DNA of 64,000 bases from NCBI RefSeq assembly GCF_048898065.1, contig NZ_JBLWFI010000001.1, positions 1,612,001 to 1,676,000 on the forward strand. The letters run 5' to 3'. Source of the stretch: Tepidibacillus_B infernus (GTDB taxonomy: Bacteria; Bacillota; Bacilli; Tepidibacillales; Tepidibacillaceae). A program made the translations under genes and the position numbers. Numbering within the stretch: the stretch's first letter is position 1; each line of letters begins with the position of its first letter. The notes under the pieces were generated by a model. That model worked only from the letters and a program-made list of their open reading frames with translations. It searched no databases and was not told the origin of the DNA. Below, in pieces: positions 41,574-51,479 of this stretch.

Positions 41574-42338
41574 CTACTCCTTCATATGGTGGTGATGAGT
41601 GACAAGACTCATTTCAGAACCATAAGTTTTTTCCAATATTCCTCGTTGCATTTCAAACTCATGGGGCGTTCCATGGAAAAATAATTTTTTATTTAAGCAG
41701 GCCAACTTCGTCACTTTCTCCGTTACCATCCCTATATCATGAGAAACTAACATTAAAGTCATTCCTAGTTCCCTATTCAGTTTTCCCATCAATTGATAAA
41801 ACTTTTGCACAGACTCTGTATCCACTCCAACTGTTGGTTCGTCTAGAATTAATATTTTGGGTTCACTTACGATTGCCCTGGCAATAAATACTCTTTGTTG
41901 CTGTCCGCCAGATAATTTGGCGATATTTCGTTTTGCATACTCTTCTAAACCAACTTGTTCTAAAGCTTCCATTACTTTATTTTTATCTTGCCTCGTTAAC
42001 CTTTTAAATAAGCCAACTTTTCCATACAGACCTGTTTCAACGATTTCTTCCACCGTTGCAGGAAATCCTCTGTTAAAACTATTGGCCTTTTGGGAAACAT
42101 AGCCAATTTTTGGCCAATCTTTAAACGTTTTAATCGGCATACCGAATAATTTGACTTCACCAGATGTAGGTTCTAATAAACCTAAGATGATTTTTAATAA
42201 GGTAGATTTTCCTGAACCATTAGGCCCTACTAACCCAACAAAATCGCCTTCCATCACTTTCAAATTGACATGTTTTAAAACATGTTGCTCACCATATCGA
42301 AAAGAAAGCTCTTTTACTTCAATGATTGGTTCATTCAT
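41574..42338 (-). CDS. znuC: Zinc ABC transporter, ATPase
   Basis: A 254-aa ATPase. Walker A GPNGSGKSTLLK, signature LSGGQQQRVFIARA, Walker B ILILDEPTVGVD. A His-rich C-terminus (THHHHMKE) fits a metal transporter. Its start immediately follows the znuA stop. Confidence 0.92.
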   Translation of the reverse strand: MNEPIIEVKELSFRYGEQHVLKHVNLKVMEGDFVGLVGPNGSGKSTLLKIILGLLEPTSGEVKLFGMPIKTFKDWPKIGYVSQKANSFNRGFPATVEEIVETGLYGKVGLFKRLTRQDKNKVMEALEQVGLEEYAKRNIAKLSGGQQQRVFIARAIVSEPKILILDEPTVGVDTESVQKFYQLMGKLNRELGMTLMLVSHDIGMVTEKVTKLACLNKKLFFHGTPHEFEMQRGILEKTYGSEMSLVTHHHHMKE

Positions 42339-43301
42339 CTATTTCACTCCCAAAGCAATCTTTAACACCTCAAGATTTTTCTTCATGATCGATAAATAAT
42401 CTTCACCACGTTCTAGTTCATCCTTCGTTAATCCTTCTAATGGATTTAATTCTAACCTTTGAGCACCGATTTCAGCCATAATCGTTTTAGCATATTTTGA
42501 TTCAACCAATGGTTCAAATAAGATGTATTTGATGTTAAGTTCTTTTGCTTTCTTTATAATATTCGCCATTTCTTTTGGGCTTGGCTCATCCGAAGTAGAT
42601 AATCCAGCAATAGAAACTTGATTTAAACCATAGCGTTCAGCAAGGTATCCAAAAGCCGCATGAGAAACAAAGATATCCTTGCTAGGTGTTTTTTCCAAGG
42701 TGTGTTGATAAGCTTGATCCAAATCGAGCAAAGCTTGTTTTAATTGCTGAAAATTGCCTTCATACTCTGCTTGGTGATCAGAGTCAATTTTAACCAATGC
42801 CTCTTTTATTTGTTCTGCTTGAGAAATTGCATTGACTGGATTCAGCCAAACATGTGGATCTAAACCCTTTCCATGTTCATTTTTTTGTCCCTGTTCATCT
42901 GTATGCTCATCTTCAGTCGTAAGAAATTCGATCTGCTTCGTAGAATCGACAACTTCAACTTTTTCTTTTATATCATCCACTAGATTCCCTAACCATGGTT
43001 CAAATCCCCCACCATTATAAACAAATAGATCTGCTTGATTTAATTGGGCGATTTGTTTTGGCGTTAATTCAAAATCATGAGGTTCTACCCCAGGAGGAAT
43101 GAGATTTGTAACCTCTACATGGTCTCCCCCTATTTTTTTAGCAAAATCAGCAAGAACATAAAAACTCGTATAAACTGTAACCTTTTGATCTTGATCAACA
43201 CCCTGATTTTGATTATTCTCTTGATTTTTATTTACATTGGCACAGCCAACAAATGATAAAATAAATACCAATATCATCAAAGCCACAAATAACTTTTTCA
43301 T
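42339..43301 (-). CDS. znuA: Zinc ABC transporter, metal-binding lipoprotein
   Basis: A 320-aa cluster-A1 solute-binding lipoprotein. Lipobox SFVGC. Metal ligands include His in PPGVEPHDFELTP, His in GLDPHVWLNP and His in FVSHAAFGYLAERY. A His/Asp/Glu-rich loop (EDEHTDEQGQKNEHGKG, about 130-146) points to zinc rather than manganese. It captures zinc and passes it to ZnuB. Two Zur-like boxes lie upstream. Confidence 0.92.
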   Translation of the reverse strand: MKKLFVALMILVFILSFVGCANVNKNQENNQNQGVDQDQKVTVYTSFYVLADFAKKIGGDHVEVTNLIPPGVEPHDFELTPKQIAQLNQADLFVYNGGGFEPWLGNLVDDIKEKVEVVDSTKQIEFLTTEDEHTDEQGQKNEHGKGLDPHVWLNPVNAISQAEQIKEALVKIDSDHQAEYEGNFQQLKQALLDLDQAYQHTLEKTPSKDIFVSHAAFGYLAERYGLNQVSIAGLSTSDEPSPKEMANIIKKAKELNIKYILFEPLVESKYAKTIMAEIGAQRLELNPLEGLTKDELERGEDYLSIMKKNLEVLKIALGVK

Positions 43302-43318
43302 GATTTATCCCCTTTCAT

Positions 43319-43339
43319 AAATCGTAATCATTCTTATTT
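43319..43339. promoter_or_regulatory. Zur-like box 1
   Basis: AAATCGTAATCATTCTTATT resembles the AAATCGTAATnATTACGATTT consensus of Bacillus Zur: the left half is perfect, the right half partial. It lies 17 bases before the znuA start, where Zur would block transcription. Confidence 0.7.
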
Positions 43340-43375
43340 AACATATCCCATTATAATATGTTTCATTAAATATGT

Positions 43376-43396
43376 AAATCGTAATGATTTGGATTT
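43376..43396. promoter_or_regulatory. Zur-like box 2
   Basis: AAATCGTAATGATTTGGATT again has a perfect left half (AAATCGTAAT) and a partial right half. Between divergent znuA and the TIGR00300 gene, 100 bases from the latter. Confidence 0.55.
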
Positions 43397-43495
43397 AAAC
43401 TATTTTTCAACTTTCTATGATACAATAATTTGAACGATTCTGAATTTATGTATACACTATTCATATAGAATTTAACCAGGCAAGGGGGAACATTC

Positions 43496-44695
43496 ATGGA
43501 AAAAATGCTTCAAATTAAAGGGCACATTATTCGTGACGATATTTTAAAACGAATTGATGCTTCTTGTGTCCAATATAATGGTACCTATCGGGTTCTCGAA
43601 CTGATTGTAGGAAAAGCAGTTGATGATTTATCATCTGCAAAAATAGCCATTGAGATCAGTGAAGAAGGCTTTAATTTAATATTAAACGAATTAACCAACT
43701 TAGGTGTAACAATTCCCACAACTGAGGTTCATGCCAAACTTAAGCCTAGCGAAAAAGATAAAACTGTACCTGATGATTTCTATTCCACTACGAATCATCC
43801 CACAGAAATATTCCTAGAAGGTAAATGGATCAAGGCGCAAAATCAGCGTATGGATGCCGTTTTAGTTGTAAAAAATGACGAAGTGTTCTGTACAAAGTTA
43901 CGCGATGTAAAAAAAGGCGATCTCATTGTATGTGGTTCTGAAGGTGTCCGTATTTTGCAAGAAAAGAATGGCTCAGATGAACACGAATTCGCTTTTATGA
44001 TTAACGACGTTAGCTCGGAACGTCGCGTTGAACTGGTTGTAAAGAAACTAGCTGAAGAAATGAAAGCGATTAAAGCAAATAATGGTAAAATCGTTGTTGT
44101 TGCTGGCCCTGTCGTTATTCATACAGGTGGAATGGATGCCTTTCAAGATATGATTCGTAAAGGGTACATTTCTGGTTTGTTATCAGGAAATGCCCTCGCC
44201 GTCCACGATATTGAGCGAGATTTGTTCGGCACCTCCTTAGGTGTCGATTTAGATACAGGTAAAGTGGTTAAAGGCGGCCATAAAAACCACATGCGAGCCA
44301 TCAATGCTGTAAATAAATCAGGAAGTATAAGTCAGGCTGTACAAGATGGTACGATCAAAAGCGGTATTATGTATGAATTAGTGAACCATCAAGTGCCCTT
44401 TGTTTTGGCCGGTTCGATCCGCGACGATGGGCCTCTTCCTGATACCATCATGGATCTTATTAAAGCACAAGAAGCTTACGCCGATATGGTAAAGGATGCG
44501 GAAATGGTGATTATGCTATCTACCATGTTGCATTCGATTGGAACAGGCAATATGTTGCCTAGTTGGGTAAAAACGGTGTGTGTAGACATTAACCCTGCCG
44601 TCGTCGCCAAATTAGTAGACCGTGGCTCTGCCCAGGCAAAAGGGGTTGTTACCGATGTTGGATTATTCTTAACCCTATTAAACCAACAACTTTAA
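43496..44695 (+). CDS. TIGR00300 family protein (LOR/SDH-like; archaeal-type ornithine cyclodeaminase)
   Basis: A 399-aa protein. The N-terminal part (about 1-100) is the LOR/SDH conserved domain (KGHIIRDDILKRI...SAKIAIEIS). The C-terminal part has VVAGPVVIHTGGMDAF, LLSGNALAVHDIERDLFGTS and DPVTG-like DGTIKSGIMYELV. TIGR00300 members include an ornithine cyclodeaminase characterised in methanogens that converts ornithine to proline. That activity here is inference. AAGGGGG precedes ATG. It lies 116 bases before larB on the same strand and could share its transcript. Confidence 0.8.
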   Translation: MEKMLQIKGHIIRDDILKRIDASCVQYNGTYRVLELIVGKAVDDLSSAKIAIEISEEGFNLILNELTNLGVTIPTTEVHAKLKPSEKDKTVPDDFYSTTNHPTEIFLEGKWIKAQNQRMDAVLVVKNDEVFCTKLRDVKKGDLIVCGSEGVRILQEKNGSDEHEFAFMINDVSSERRVELVVKKLAEEMKAIKANNGKIVVVAGPVVIHTGGMDAFQDMIRKGYISGLLSGNALAVHDIERDLFGTSLGVDLDTGKVVKGGHKNHMRAINAVNKSGSISQAVQDGTIKSGIMYELVNHQVPFVLAGSIRDDGPLPDTIMDLIKAQEAYADMVKDAEMVIMLSTMLHSIGTGNMLPSWVKTVCVDINPAVVAKLVDRGSAQAKGVVTDVGLFLTLLNQQL

Positions 44696-44817
44696 CATTT
44701 ACACGAATAACCACTGATTATCTCTTACCCATCTTACTCAAATTACTCAGTAATTAAACATCGATCGCAACTAAAGTTACAAGTTAGACTACAATCCTAC
44801 TTTTAGGTGGAATGATG

Positions 44818-45585
44818 ATGGAAAAAAAGGACTCATTAACATCACTTTTACTAGAAGTTCAACAGGGAAGACTCACTGTCGCTGAAGCAAAAGCAAAATT
44901 AAAAAACTATGAAGAACTAGGTTTTGCAAATCTAGATCTCCATCGAGCAAAAAGGACAGGTTTTCCTGAAGTGATTTATGCTGAAGGAAAAACGACAGAA
45001 CAAGTATTAGTGATTTTTGAACGATTGATTACAAAGAATAAAGTCGTTCTAGCAACAAGAGTAACAAAAGAAATGGGAGAACAAATCCTTTGGAAATTTC
45101 CCAGCGTTGAATATAATGAAATAGCTAGAACCATTCTATGGAATCGTAAGTCAGAAGAAAAACACCCTGGTTATATAGTGGTGGTTTGTGCTGGTACATC
45201 TGATCTTCCTGTTGCAGAAGAAGCTGCAGTAACTGCCCAAGCGATGGGAAATGAAACGAAACTCATTTGCGATGTTGGTGTCGCAGGTTTGCACCGCTTA
45301 ATTGATAAAATCGATTTGATTCGAAAGGCCAATGTGATCATTGTAGTGGCAGGTATGGAAGGCGCTCTTCCCAGTGTTGTCGGTGGTTTAGTTGATAAAC
45401 CTGTGATCGCGGTCCCGACTAGTGTAGGATACGGTGCTAATTTCAAAGGGTTATCTGCCTTGTTAGGGATGTTAAATTCTTGTGCCAGTGGTATCTCCGT
45501 GGTTAACATTGACAATGGCTTTGGGGCAGGTTATCAAGCAGGGCTGATTAATAAATGGATGGATCCATCCTTTAAAGGAGAATGA
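44818..45585 (+). CDS. larB: LarB, nickel-pincer cofactor carboxylase
   Basis: A 255-aa protein. The C-terminal PurE-like domain contains VVCAGTSDLPVAEEAAVTAQ, IVVAGMEGALPSVVGGLV and SVGYGANFKGLSALLGMLNS. LarB carboxylates and hydrolyses nicotinic acid adenine dinucleotide to pyridinium-3,5-biscarboxylic acid mononucleotide, the first step towards the nickel-pincer cofactor of lactate racemase. ATG 44818 has the best spacing from AGGTGG. It overlaps larC1. larA and larE are not in the window. Confidence 0.92.
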   Translation: MEKKDSLTSLLLEVQQGRLTVAEAKAKLKNYEELGFANLDLHRAKRTGFPEVIYAEGKTTEQVLVIFERLITKNKVVLATRVTKEMGEQILWKFPSVEYNEIARTILWNRKSEEKHPGYIVVVCAGTSDLPVAEEAAVTAQAMGNETKLICDVGVAGLHRLIDKIDLIRKANVIIVVAGMEGALPSVVGGLVDKPVIAVPTSVGYGANFKGLSALLGMLNSCASGISVVNIDNGFGAGYQAGLINKWMDPSFKGE

Positions 45586-45587
45586 CG

Positions 45588-46415
45588 ATGAAAATTTTAT
45601 ACTTTGATACTTTTTCTGGAATTAGTGGCGATATGGCTCTTGCAGCTCTTATTGATGCAGGGGCAAATCCTTCCTATATTGAAATGGAATTAAAAAAATT
45701 ACCAGTTAATCCTTTTAATTTACAATACCAAAAGGTCGTCAAAAAAGGAGTTACTGCATTAAAACTTGATGTAGTCATCGATCCCCATACAGAAGCTATT
45801 CATCATCGCCATTACATCGATATTATACAGATGATTGAGGGGTCGGAATTACCAGAACGTGTAAAGGAAAAATCAAAAAAAATATTCGAAAAAATTGCTA
45901 TTGCTGAAGGAAAGATTCATCATCTTCCTATAGAAAAAGTCCATTTTCATGAAGTGGGTGCAGTCGATTCTATTGTCGATATTATTGGCGTAAGCTTAGC
46001 TCTTGAGGATTTAGGTATTGATCTAATCTATACTTCTCCAATTCCTTTGGGTTCAGGCCAAATTAAAATTGAACATGGGATTTATCCAATCCCTACTCCC
46101 GCAACATTAGAAATATTAAAAGGGATTCCCATTCGTTCTTCTCATGTTCCCTTTGAAATGACCACACCAACTGGAGCAGGAATTGTAGCTGCCCTAGGTT
46201 CAGGTTTTCATGGTTATCCTTCGATGACAGTTGAAACAATCGGATATGGAGCTGGAACAAAGGATTTTGAAGATCGGCCCAATGTTTTACGTGCAGTTGT
46301 TGGGACAACAAATGAACTATACGCCACAGAACCTCAATTTACAATGGCACATGAACATGAACACCATCACCATGAACATCATCATGATCATCATAATCCT
46401 TTGACAATGCCATAA
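45588..46415 (+). CDS. larC: LarC1, N-terminal half of nickel-insertion enzyme LarC
   Basis: A 275-aa protein. The start KILYFDTFSGISGDMALAAL, HFHEVGAVDSIVDI, SPIPLGSGQIKIEHGIYPIP and TPTGAGIVAALG are LarC motifs. LarC inserts nickel into the pincer nucleotide in a CTP-dependent step. The frame stops after a His-rich tail (HEHEHHHHEHHHDHH), the linker position where full-length LarC continues, or where Lactobacillus uses a frameshift to make LarC1/LarC2. Here IS3-family transposase DNA follows. The C-terminal half is encoded at 60502-60987 on the other strand. AAAGGAG precedes ATG 45588. Confidence 0.9.
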   Translation: MKILYFDTFSGISGDMALAALIDAGANPSYIEMELKKLPVNPFNLQYQKVVKKGVTALKLDVVIDPHTEAIHHRHYIDIIQMIEGSELPERVKEKSKKIFEKIAIAEGKIHHLPIEKVHFHEVGAVDSIVDIIGVSLALEDLGIDLIYTSPIPLGSGQIKIEHGIYPIPTPATLEILKGIPIRSSHVPFEMTTPTGAGIVAALGSGFHGYPSMTVETIGYGAGTKDFEDRPNVLRAVVGTTNELYATEPQFTMAHEHEHHHHEHHHDHHNPLTMP

Positions 46416-46625
46416 TCCACACAATCTCCAACACCTGAATTAGTGTTGAATACAGACCTAGGGTCTCAATACACTAGTGAAGAATTTACACAATATGCTC
46501 ATTCTAAGGAAATTAAACAGTTTTTGTCGAAAAGGTTGCCCTTATGATAACGCCTGTAGCAAAGTCAGACCTTTCAAAGGCCCATTCATAATTTTGGATG
46601 GACCATTTTTATGCGCCGAAATAAC
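46416..46625 (+). pseudogene. IS3-family transposase fragment
   Basis: Right after the larC1 stop, one frame reads PELVLNTDLGSQYTSEEFTQ and further residues, the DDE-integrase signature H/NxDxGSQYTS of IS3/IS150 transposases. It then shifts frame into RKGCPYDNAC and decays. Both ends of the element are lost. It marks a rearrangement junction between larC1 and the sugar-gene block. Confidence 0.75.
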
Positions 46626-46632
46626 CCAAGCT

Positions 46633-47547
46633 TCACACAACATCAAAACATAATGCAGTTGCTCCGATTACACCGGCATTCTGCTCAAGTTTTGCCGGTA
46701 CAACCTTCGTTTGGCGCCCTGTAGGATTCAGTGCAAATTGACTGACATAATCCTGAATCGATTTGAATAACGGCTCGCCAACTTTTGAAACGCCGCCACC
46801 AATGACAATTTTTTCCGGATCGAATGTATTGATAATCGAAACACATGCTACTCCAAGCACGCGGAAAATCCGTTCAATAAAATCAACAATTTCAGGTTCG
46901 CCTTCATTATACAGGTCAAAAACTTCTTTCGTAGTCAGTTCTTTTCCTACAATCTCTGAAGCCCGTTTGGCAATTGCGGTTCCTGATGCAATGGATTCCA
47001 AACACCCATATTGCCCGCATGTGCATTTTCCAAATGATGGATCAACAACAGTATGTCCGATATCTCCGGCATTTCCCTTCATGCCATGGAGCAATTTACC
47101 GTCGACAATAATACCGGCACCAATCCCTGTGCTTATTGTCATATAAACAAAATTTTCATTTTCCTGTGCTGCTCCGAGCCATTTTTCAGCTAGTGCAGCA
47201 GCATTGGCATCGTTTTCAAGCACAATTGGAATATCCCATATTTTTTGCATCCAGTTCACAATTGGAATATCTACCCATTTTTTCAAATTAGGAGGACATT
47301 TAATTATTCCATTTTTGCTATCTAGCGGTCCTGGTGCGCCAATTCCTATCCCGATTACATCATTCATGGAAACAGCCGATTTCTGAACAACTTGCTCAAT
47401 TTGACTGCTAATCCGGGCAATCATTTCTTGCGGAGAGATCGATAAGTCTGTTGGAATTTTCGTCTGTTCAATGATTTCTCCTTTTTCATTAACAATGGCA
47501 ATTGCAACTTTTGTTCCCCCAATATCAACACCGATGGAATACGCCAT
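46633..47547 (-). CDS. ROK-family sugar kinase (glucokinase-like)
   Basis: A 304-aa kinase. ATP loop GVDIGGTKVAIAIV; catalytic Asp in LENDANAAALAE; ROK signature with zinc motif CTCGQYGCLESIASG and H in GDIGHTVVD. It probably phosphorylates glucose released by the phospho-beta-glucosidases of the lic genes upstream on the same strand. It could also act on other hexoses. It ends the operon 127 bases after the PRD regulator. Confidence 0.88.
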   Translation of the reverse strand: MAYSIGVDIGGTKVAIAIVNEKGEIIEQTKIPTDLSISPQEMIARISSQIEQVVQKSAVSMNDVIGIGIGAPGPLDSKNGIIKCPPNLKKWVDIPIVNWMQKIWDIPIVLENDANAAALAEKWLGAAQENENFVYMTISTGIGAGIIVDGKLLHGMKGNAGDIGHTVVDPSFGKCTCGQYGCLESIASGTAIAKRASEIVGKELTTKEVFDLYNEGEPEIVDFIERIFRVLGVACVSIINTFDPEKIVIGGGVSKVGEPLFKSIQDYVSQFALNPTGRQTKVVPAKLEQNAGVIGATALCFDVV

Positions 47548-47674
47548 TTTTTATTCCCCCCATATACTTTTATAAACCAGCTTCCGTACATCATTTTACC
47601 CTTCCCTTTTAAGTAATTATTGCCTAATTGCAAGATAAACTCTATATTAATAGATATTTCCACATTTATTTTAC

Positions 47675-49609
47675 TTAATCAACCAGTACCTTCATAAACT
47701 CCTCATAAGATTTTACCTTAATCAATTTCTGCACCATCGAGCTACTGTCAATTATTTTTCTCAGCAAATCATACATCGACTGCAAATCTTCCTGGCTATT
47801 TTTCTTTACACTTAGCAAACAAATAAATTGTACCGGCTTTTCCTTCCATATAATTGGATTTACCAATGTGCAAACAGCTAAAAATGTATGATCGGATTTC
47901 GGAGTGATTGAATGGGGGATTGCCACCAGATTACCGAATGAAGTTGGTGCAACTTTCTCGCGTTCATAGATTGCCTCGAGAAAATCCGGTTCAACCAGAC
48001 CCTTATCAAGCAACTTTGCATGCAAAAATTCTAATACCTCTTCTTTAGTAATAAAGTTTTTTCTAAAGTACATGAGATCTTTTCTAAAATAAGAATGAAT
48101 ATGTTGTTTATTATCAACAACGAATTTTTCTATTTTAGCCAAATCTCTGTCCCCTAAAATGGCATTCACTTCGATTACAGGTACTGGCAATTGTTTTAGA
48201 ATCGGAATGGAGCTGACAATTAAATCGATATCGTGCAAATTATATTGGTTCAAATTATAGTATTCGGTCGTCCCTACAACATCCAGGCTTTTTCCGAATT
48301 GGTTTTTTAATTTATAATAAATCAATTGAGCCGTCCCCAGCCCTGACGCACATACGATCAGACAACGTTTCGGTTCTGTTTTTAATTTTTTCCTTTCGAT
48401 TGCAGCCCCGATGTGAAGGGCAAGATATCCGACTTCATTTTCGTTGATTTCTGTTCCGGTGTATTCCTCAATAGCCAATCCTGCTATTATGCCTGCCTCG
48501 AAAGCCAATGGGTAGTTCTTCTTGATATCCTGAAGCATTGGATTTCTAAAATTCATTCCATATTTATACCGGTTTATCGCAGGTTTTAAATGCAGGCTTA
48601 AACCAATAATCAACTCTTTGTCATTTTTCAAATCAAGATTCAGTTTCGATGCTATTTTATCAAGAGCTACCATAACGAGCTCTATAATATTATCATCCAT
48701 TACTTGTTCAACGACTTTATCCCCTGCATTTGTTTGAGTAAGCATTTTTGTCCCAAGCAAGTGGATTGCAATATAAGCAACTTCCGGTTGTGGAAACGCT
48801 ACTTGAAATGTTTCTTCAACTTCTTTGACAATCTTCTTTGCAACCTCATACTCTTTTTGTTCCATAATTTCCTGTATATCGGATTTATATAATGTAACAT
48901 GATTGCCTTTTTTTATTCGTCTGTAGGCAATGGCTATATGAATGAGGAGGTTATTGAACGCAATGTCGGATAATGTGATGTTGTTCTCTTGTATTTGCCG
49001 CATGATGATTTCCTGGATCGTATCCAAGTCTACCTTTGGCAATGGAGATAAATGATAATCAAACATTTGATCACCTTGTCCGTCATTACGATCAAATACA
49101 TATTCCGCCATGCAAAAACGCATTTTAAGCTCGCTGCCTCTTAATTTTAAGCCGTAGTTGGGGCGTGATACGAGACTTATGTCATATTCAGCCAGTATTT
49201 CTTTGACATGTTTCAAGTCATTTTGAATGGTTGATTTGCTGACATAGATTTCATCAGCCAAATCATCGAGTTTCAAATAGCCTTCGCTTAATAGTAGCCG
49301 TTTGATTACATATGAAATACGTACCTCTGGTGATTTAGGAACAAATCCATCACCTTTTGTCTCTTCACTGACATTAGTTTGCAAATATTTACGAAATTTT
49401 TGGTTATCTGTAATTTCCAGTTTATAGCCTTTCCCCATTATGGATTCAATATGGGCTCCATTATTAGCAAGCAACGAGTCGAGGACTCTGACATCTTCTC
49501 TTGTTGTCCGGTCTGTAACCTGATTCAAATTTGCCAAGTACGCACCTGTGACAGGTGTTTGGGATGTCATTAATTCACGCAAAATCGTTTTCATTCTGGA
49601 GTTCAACAT
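47675..49609 (-). CDS. licR: LicR-like PRD-containing transcriptional activator
   Basis: A 644-aa multidomain regulator. Two N-terminal helix-turn-helices (about 1-65 and 85-150), two PRD domains (about 180-400, with HIAIAYRRIKKGNHV and ALHIGAAIERKK), an EIIB-like domain with CASGLGTAQLIYYKLK, and a C-terminal EIIA domain (about 500-644) with IPHSITPKSDH. Phosphorylation by the PTS controls such activators. It follows the lic genes and most likely activates them. The family could also be ManR/MtlR, but context favours LicR. Confidence 0.85.
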   Translation of the reverse strand: MLNSRMKTILRELMTSQTPVTGAYLANLNQVTDRTTREDVRVLDSLLANNGAHIESIMGKGYKLEITDNQKFRKYLQTNVSEETKGDGFVPKSPEVRISYVIKRLLLSEGYLKLDDLADEIYVSKSTIQNDLKHVKEILAEYDISLVSRPNYGLKLRGSELKMRFCMAEYVFDRNDGQGDQMFDYHLSPLPKVDLDTIQEIIMRQIQENNITLSDIAFNNLLIHIAIAYRRIKKGNHVTLYKSDIQEIMEQKEYEVAKKIVKEVEETFQVAFPQPEVAYIAIHLLGTKMLTQTNAGDKVVEQVMDDNIIELVMVALDKIASKLNLDLKNDKELIIGLSLHLKPAINRYKYGMNFRNPMLQDIKKNYPLAFEAGIIAGLAIEEYTGTEINENEVGYLALHIGAAIERKKLKTEPKRCLIVCASGLGTAQLIYYKLKNQFGKSLDVVGTTEYYNLNQYNLHDIDLIVSSIPILKQLPVPVIEVNAILGDRDLAKIEKFVVDNKQHIHSYFRKDLMYFRKNFITKEEVLEFLHAKLLDKGLVEPDFLEAIYEREKVAPTSFGNLVAIPHSITPKSDHTFLAVCTLVNPIIWKEKPVQFICLLSVKKNSQEDLQSMYDLLRKIIDSSSMVQKLIKVKSYEEFMKVLVD

Positions 49610-49975
49610 GCGTTTCTTCTCCTTATCATGCTCTTTACCACTTCAACTTGAATGTCAAAACTCGTTTACCGGTTTTACCGGGCCAAAATTCATGTGGATT
49701 TTCTTTTGAACCCATTTTATAAAAAAGTAAGATTGCATTTTGTTCCTGATACAGTCCAGATAAAAATAACGTAATCTTTTATCTTTTTTAAAATTCCCAT
49801 GGAATTATCCTTTGTAAAAAATTAATCGCTAATAGGATCCTAATTGAGAGCTCCATTTTAGTAAAAACAATGATTTACTTAGGGCTTGTTGAACGAATCT
49901 CTTTATAAAAACTTTTTGATCGGTAAAGCCCATGAACAACTCTCTGAAAAAATGGCGAAAAAGAATTCAGTTGTC
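49610..49975. other. Gap between licH and licR
   Basis: This 366-base stretch has no convincing gene. It contains AGGGCTTGTTGAAC near 49879, a sequence often seen at IS ends, and CCGGTAAAACCGG near 49672. It probably holds the licR promoter. AAGGAGAAG precedes licR. Confidence 0.4.
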
Positions 49976-51298
49976 TTACTTTTCTACAGCTGCATTGAAA
50001 AACTGTGGCAAATAGTCTTTATGTGCTTCAAGCATTTCATCCAAAATTTGTTTTGCGACTGCATCAGAAGGAACCAATGGATTGATTGTCATAGCGAGAA
50101 GTGCCTTATGGTAATCACCAGTAACTGCAGCTTCTGCAGCCACTCGTTCAAAAGATTTAATTTGTTGCACAAGCCCCCTGACAGCAACAGGCAAATCTCC
50201 AATACTGATTGGTTTTGGGCCTTCCTTTGTGATTACGCAACTCACTTCTACCGCTGATTCGTCCGGGATACTGGCAATTGTACCATTGTTTCTTATATTA
50301 ACCGGTTGGATATCACGTTTATCATTATAGATAGAATTGATTAAACTGCAGGCAGCGTCACTATAGTATGCCCCACCACGCTCTGCCAATTTTGCTGGTT
50401 TTATTACCAACCCAGGGTCTTTGTACAATTCGAAAAGTTCTTTTTCCAATTGCTGGACGACTTTAGCGCGAGTTCCTTTTCCCGCAAAATCTTTTTGTTC
50501 CTCTTCAAGCATTTTACTCGTCTGATAGTAATAGCGATGATAGGGGCATGGTAAAATTCCAAGCGCTTTGATAAAATCTTTTTCCCAGCCTAGATCAACA
50601 ATATTTTTCATAGTCATGCCGGCACCACTGCTAAGCATGTCCACAACTTTTTTGGTAACGTTTTTTCCATCCAGATAAACATTCAGTCCATATACCATAT
50701 GGTTCAAGCCCGCAAAATCAATATGGACTCTGTTTGGATCAACCTGAAGCATTTCTGCCACACCGATAAGCATACCAATTGGAACGTTGCATAAACCGAC
50801 AGTTTTAATGTTGCTATAGCGAAGTACCGCTTCTGTAACCATGCCGACGGGATTTGAAAAATTGATCAGCCATGCATCAGGGCAAAGCTCTTCCATATCC
50901 TTGCTAATATCCAAAATGACAGGAATAGTACGTAAACCTTTGAACAATCCTCCCGGACCATTTGTTTCCTGGCCAATTACCCCATATTTTAAAGGGATTG
51001 TTTCATCTTTGGCCCGTGCTTCTAATTGACCGACACGAATTTGTGTTATCACAAAATCAGCACCTGGCAATGCTTTCCTGAGATCAAGTGATAAGTGGAT
51101 GTCAATCGGAACATTTGCTTTTTCAACCATCCGTTTTGCAAGCGTACCTATTATTTCCAACTTTTCTTTTCCCTCGGGAATATCAACAAGCCATAGCTCA
51201 CGAACCGGCAATTCATCATATCGATTGATAAAACCTTCAATAAGTTCTGGTGTATAGCTTGACCCTCCACCAATCGTTACAATTTTAATCCCCTGCAT
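49976..51298 (-). CDS. licH: 6-phospho-beta-glucosidase, glycoside hydrolase family 4
   Basis: A 440-aa NAD- and metal-dependent enzyme. The NAD motif VTIGGGSSYTPELIEGF, QIRVGQLEARAKDE, GQETNGPGGLFKGLRTIP and the Cys/His metal-binding region GLCNVPIGM...GLNHMVYG are GH4 hallmarks. It splits phosphorylated cellobiose or similar beta-glucosides imported by the LicBCA PTS. ATG 51298 is chosen (AGGGGTGAG before it). Confidence 0.9.
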   Translation of the reverse strand: MQGIKIVTIGGGSSYTPELIEGFINRYDELPVRELWLVDIPEGKEKLEIIGTLAKRMVEKANVPIDIHLSLDLRKALPGADFVITQIRVGQLEARAKDETIPLKYGVIGQETNGPGGLFKGLRTIPVILDISKDMEELCPDAWLINFSNPVGMVTEAVLRYSNIKTVGLCNVPIGMLIGVAEMLQVDPNRVHIDFAGLNHMVYGLNVYLDGKNVTKKVVDMLSSGAGMTMKNIVDLGWEKDFIKALGILPCPYHRYYYQTSKMLEEEQKDFAGKGTRAKVVQQLEKELFELYKDPGLVIKPAKLAERGGAYYSDAACSLINSIYNDKRDIQPVNIRNNGTIASIPDESAVEVSCVITKEGPKPISIGDLPVAVRGLVQQIKSFERVAAEAAVTGDYHKALLAMTINPLVPSDAVAKQILDEMLEAHKDYLPQFFNAAVEK

Positions 51299-51479
51299 TC
51301 TCTCACCCCTTGACAAATCTTTTTATCGGCTGTTTATTATCTTTTGGTTGTTGTCCATGAATCCAGATTCTGCCTCGCAAATTCTAGTTGTTATCGCATG
51401 AATTTGAATTATTGCTTCTAAATTTTCTGCCAGCTCTTATTAAAATCCTTAACTACAGTTACTAAGAATTTCCATTCTT

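Noticed and set aside
49886..50257. Plus-strand ORF of 123 aa
   Set aside because: It overlaps the end of licH in antisense and has no ribosome site or family resemblance.
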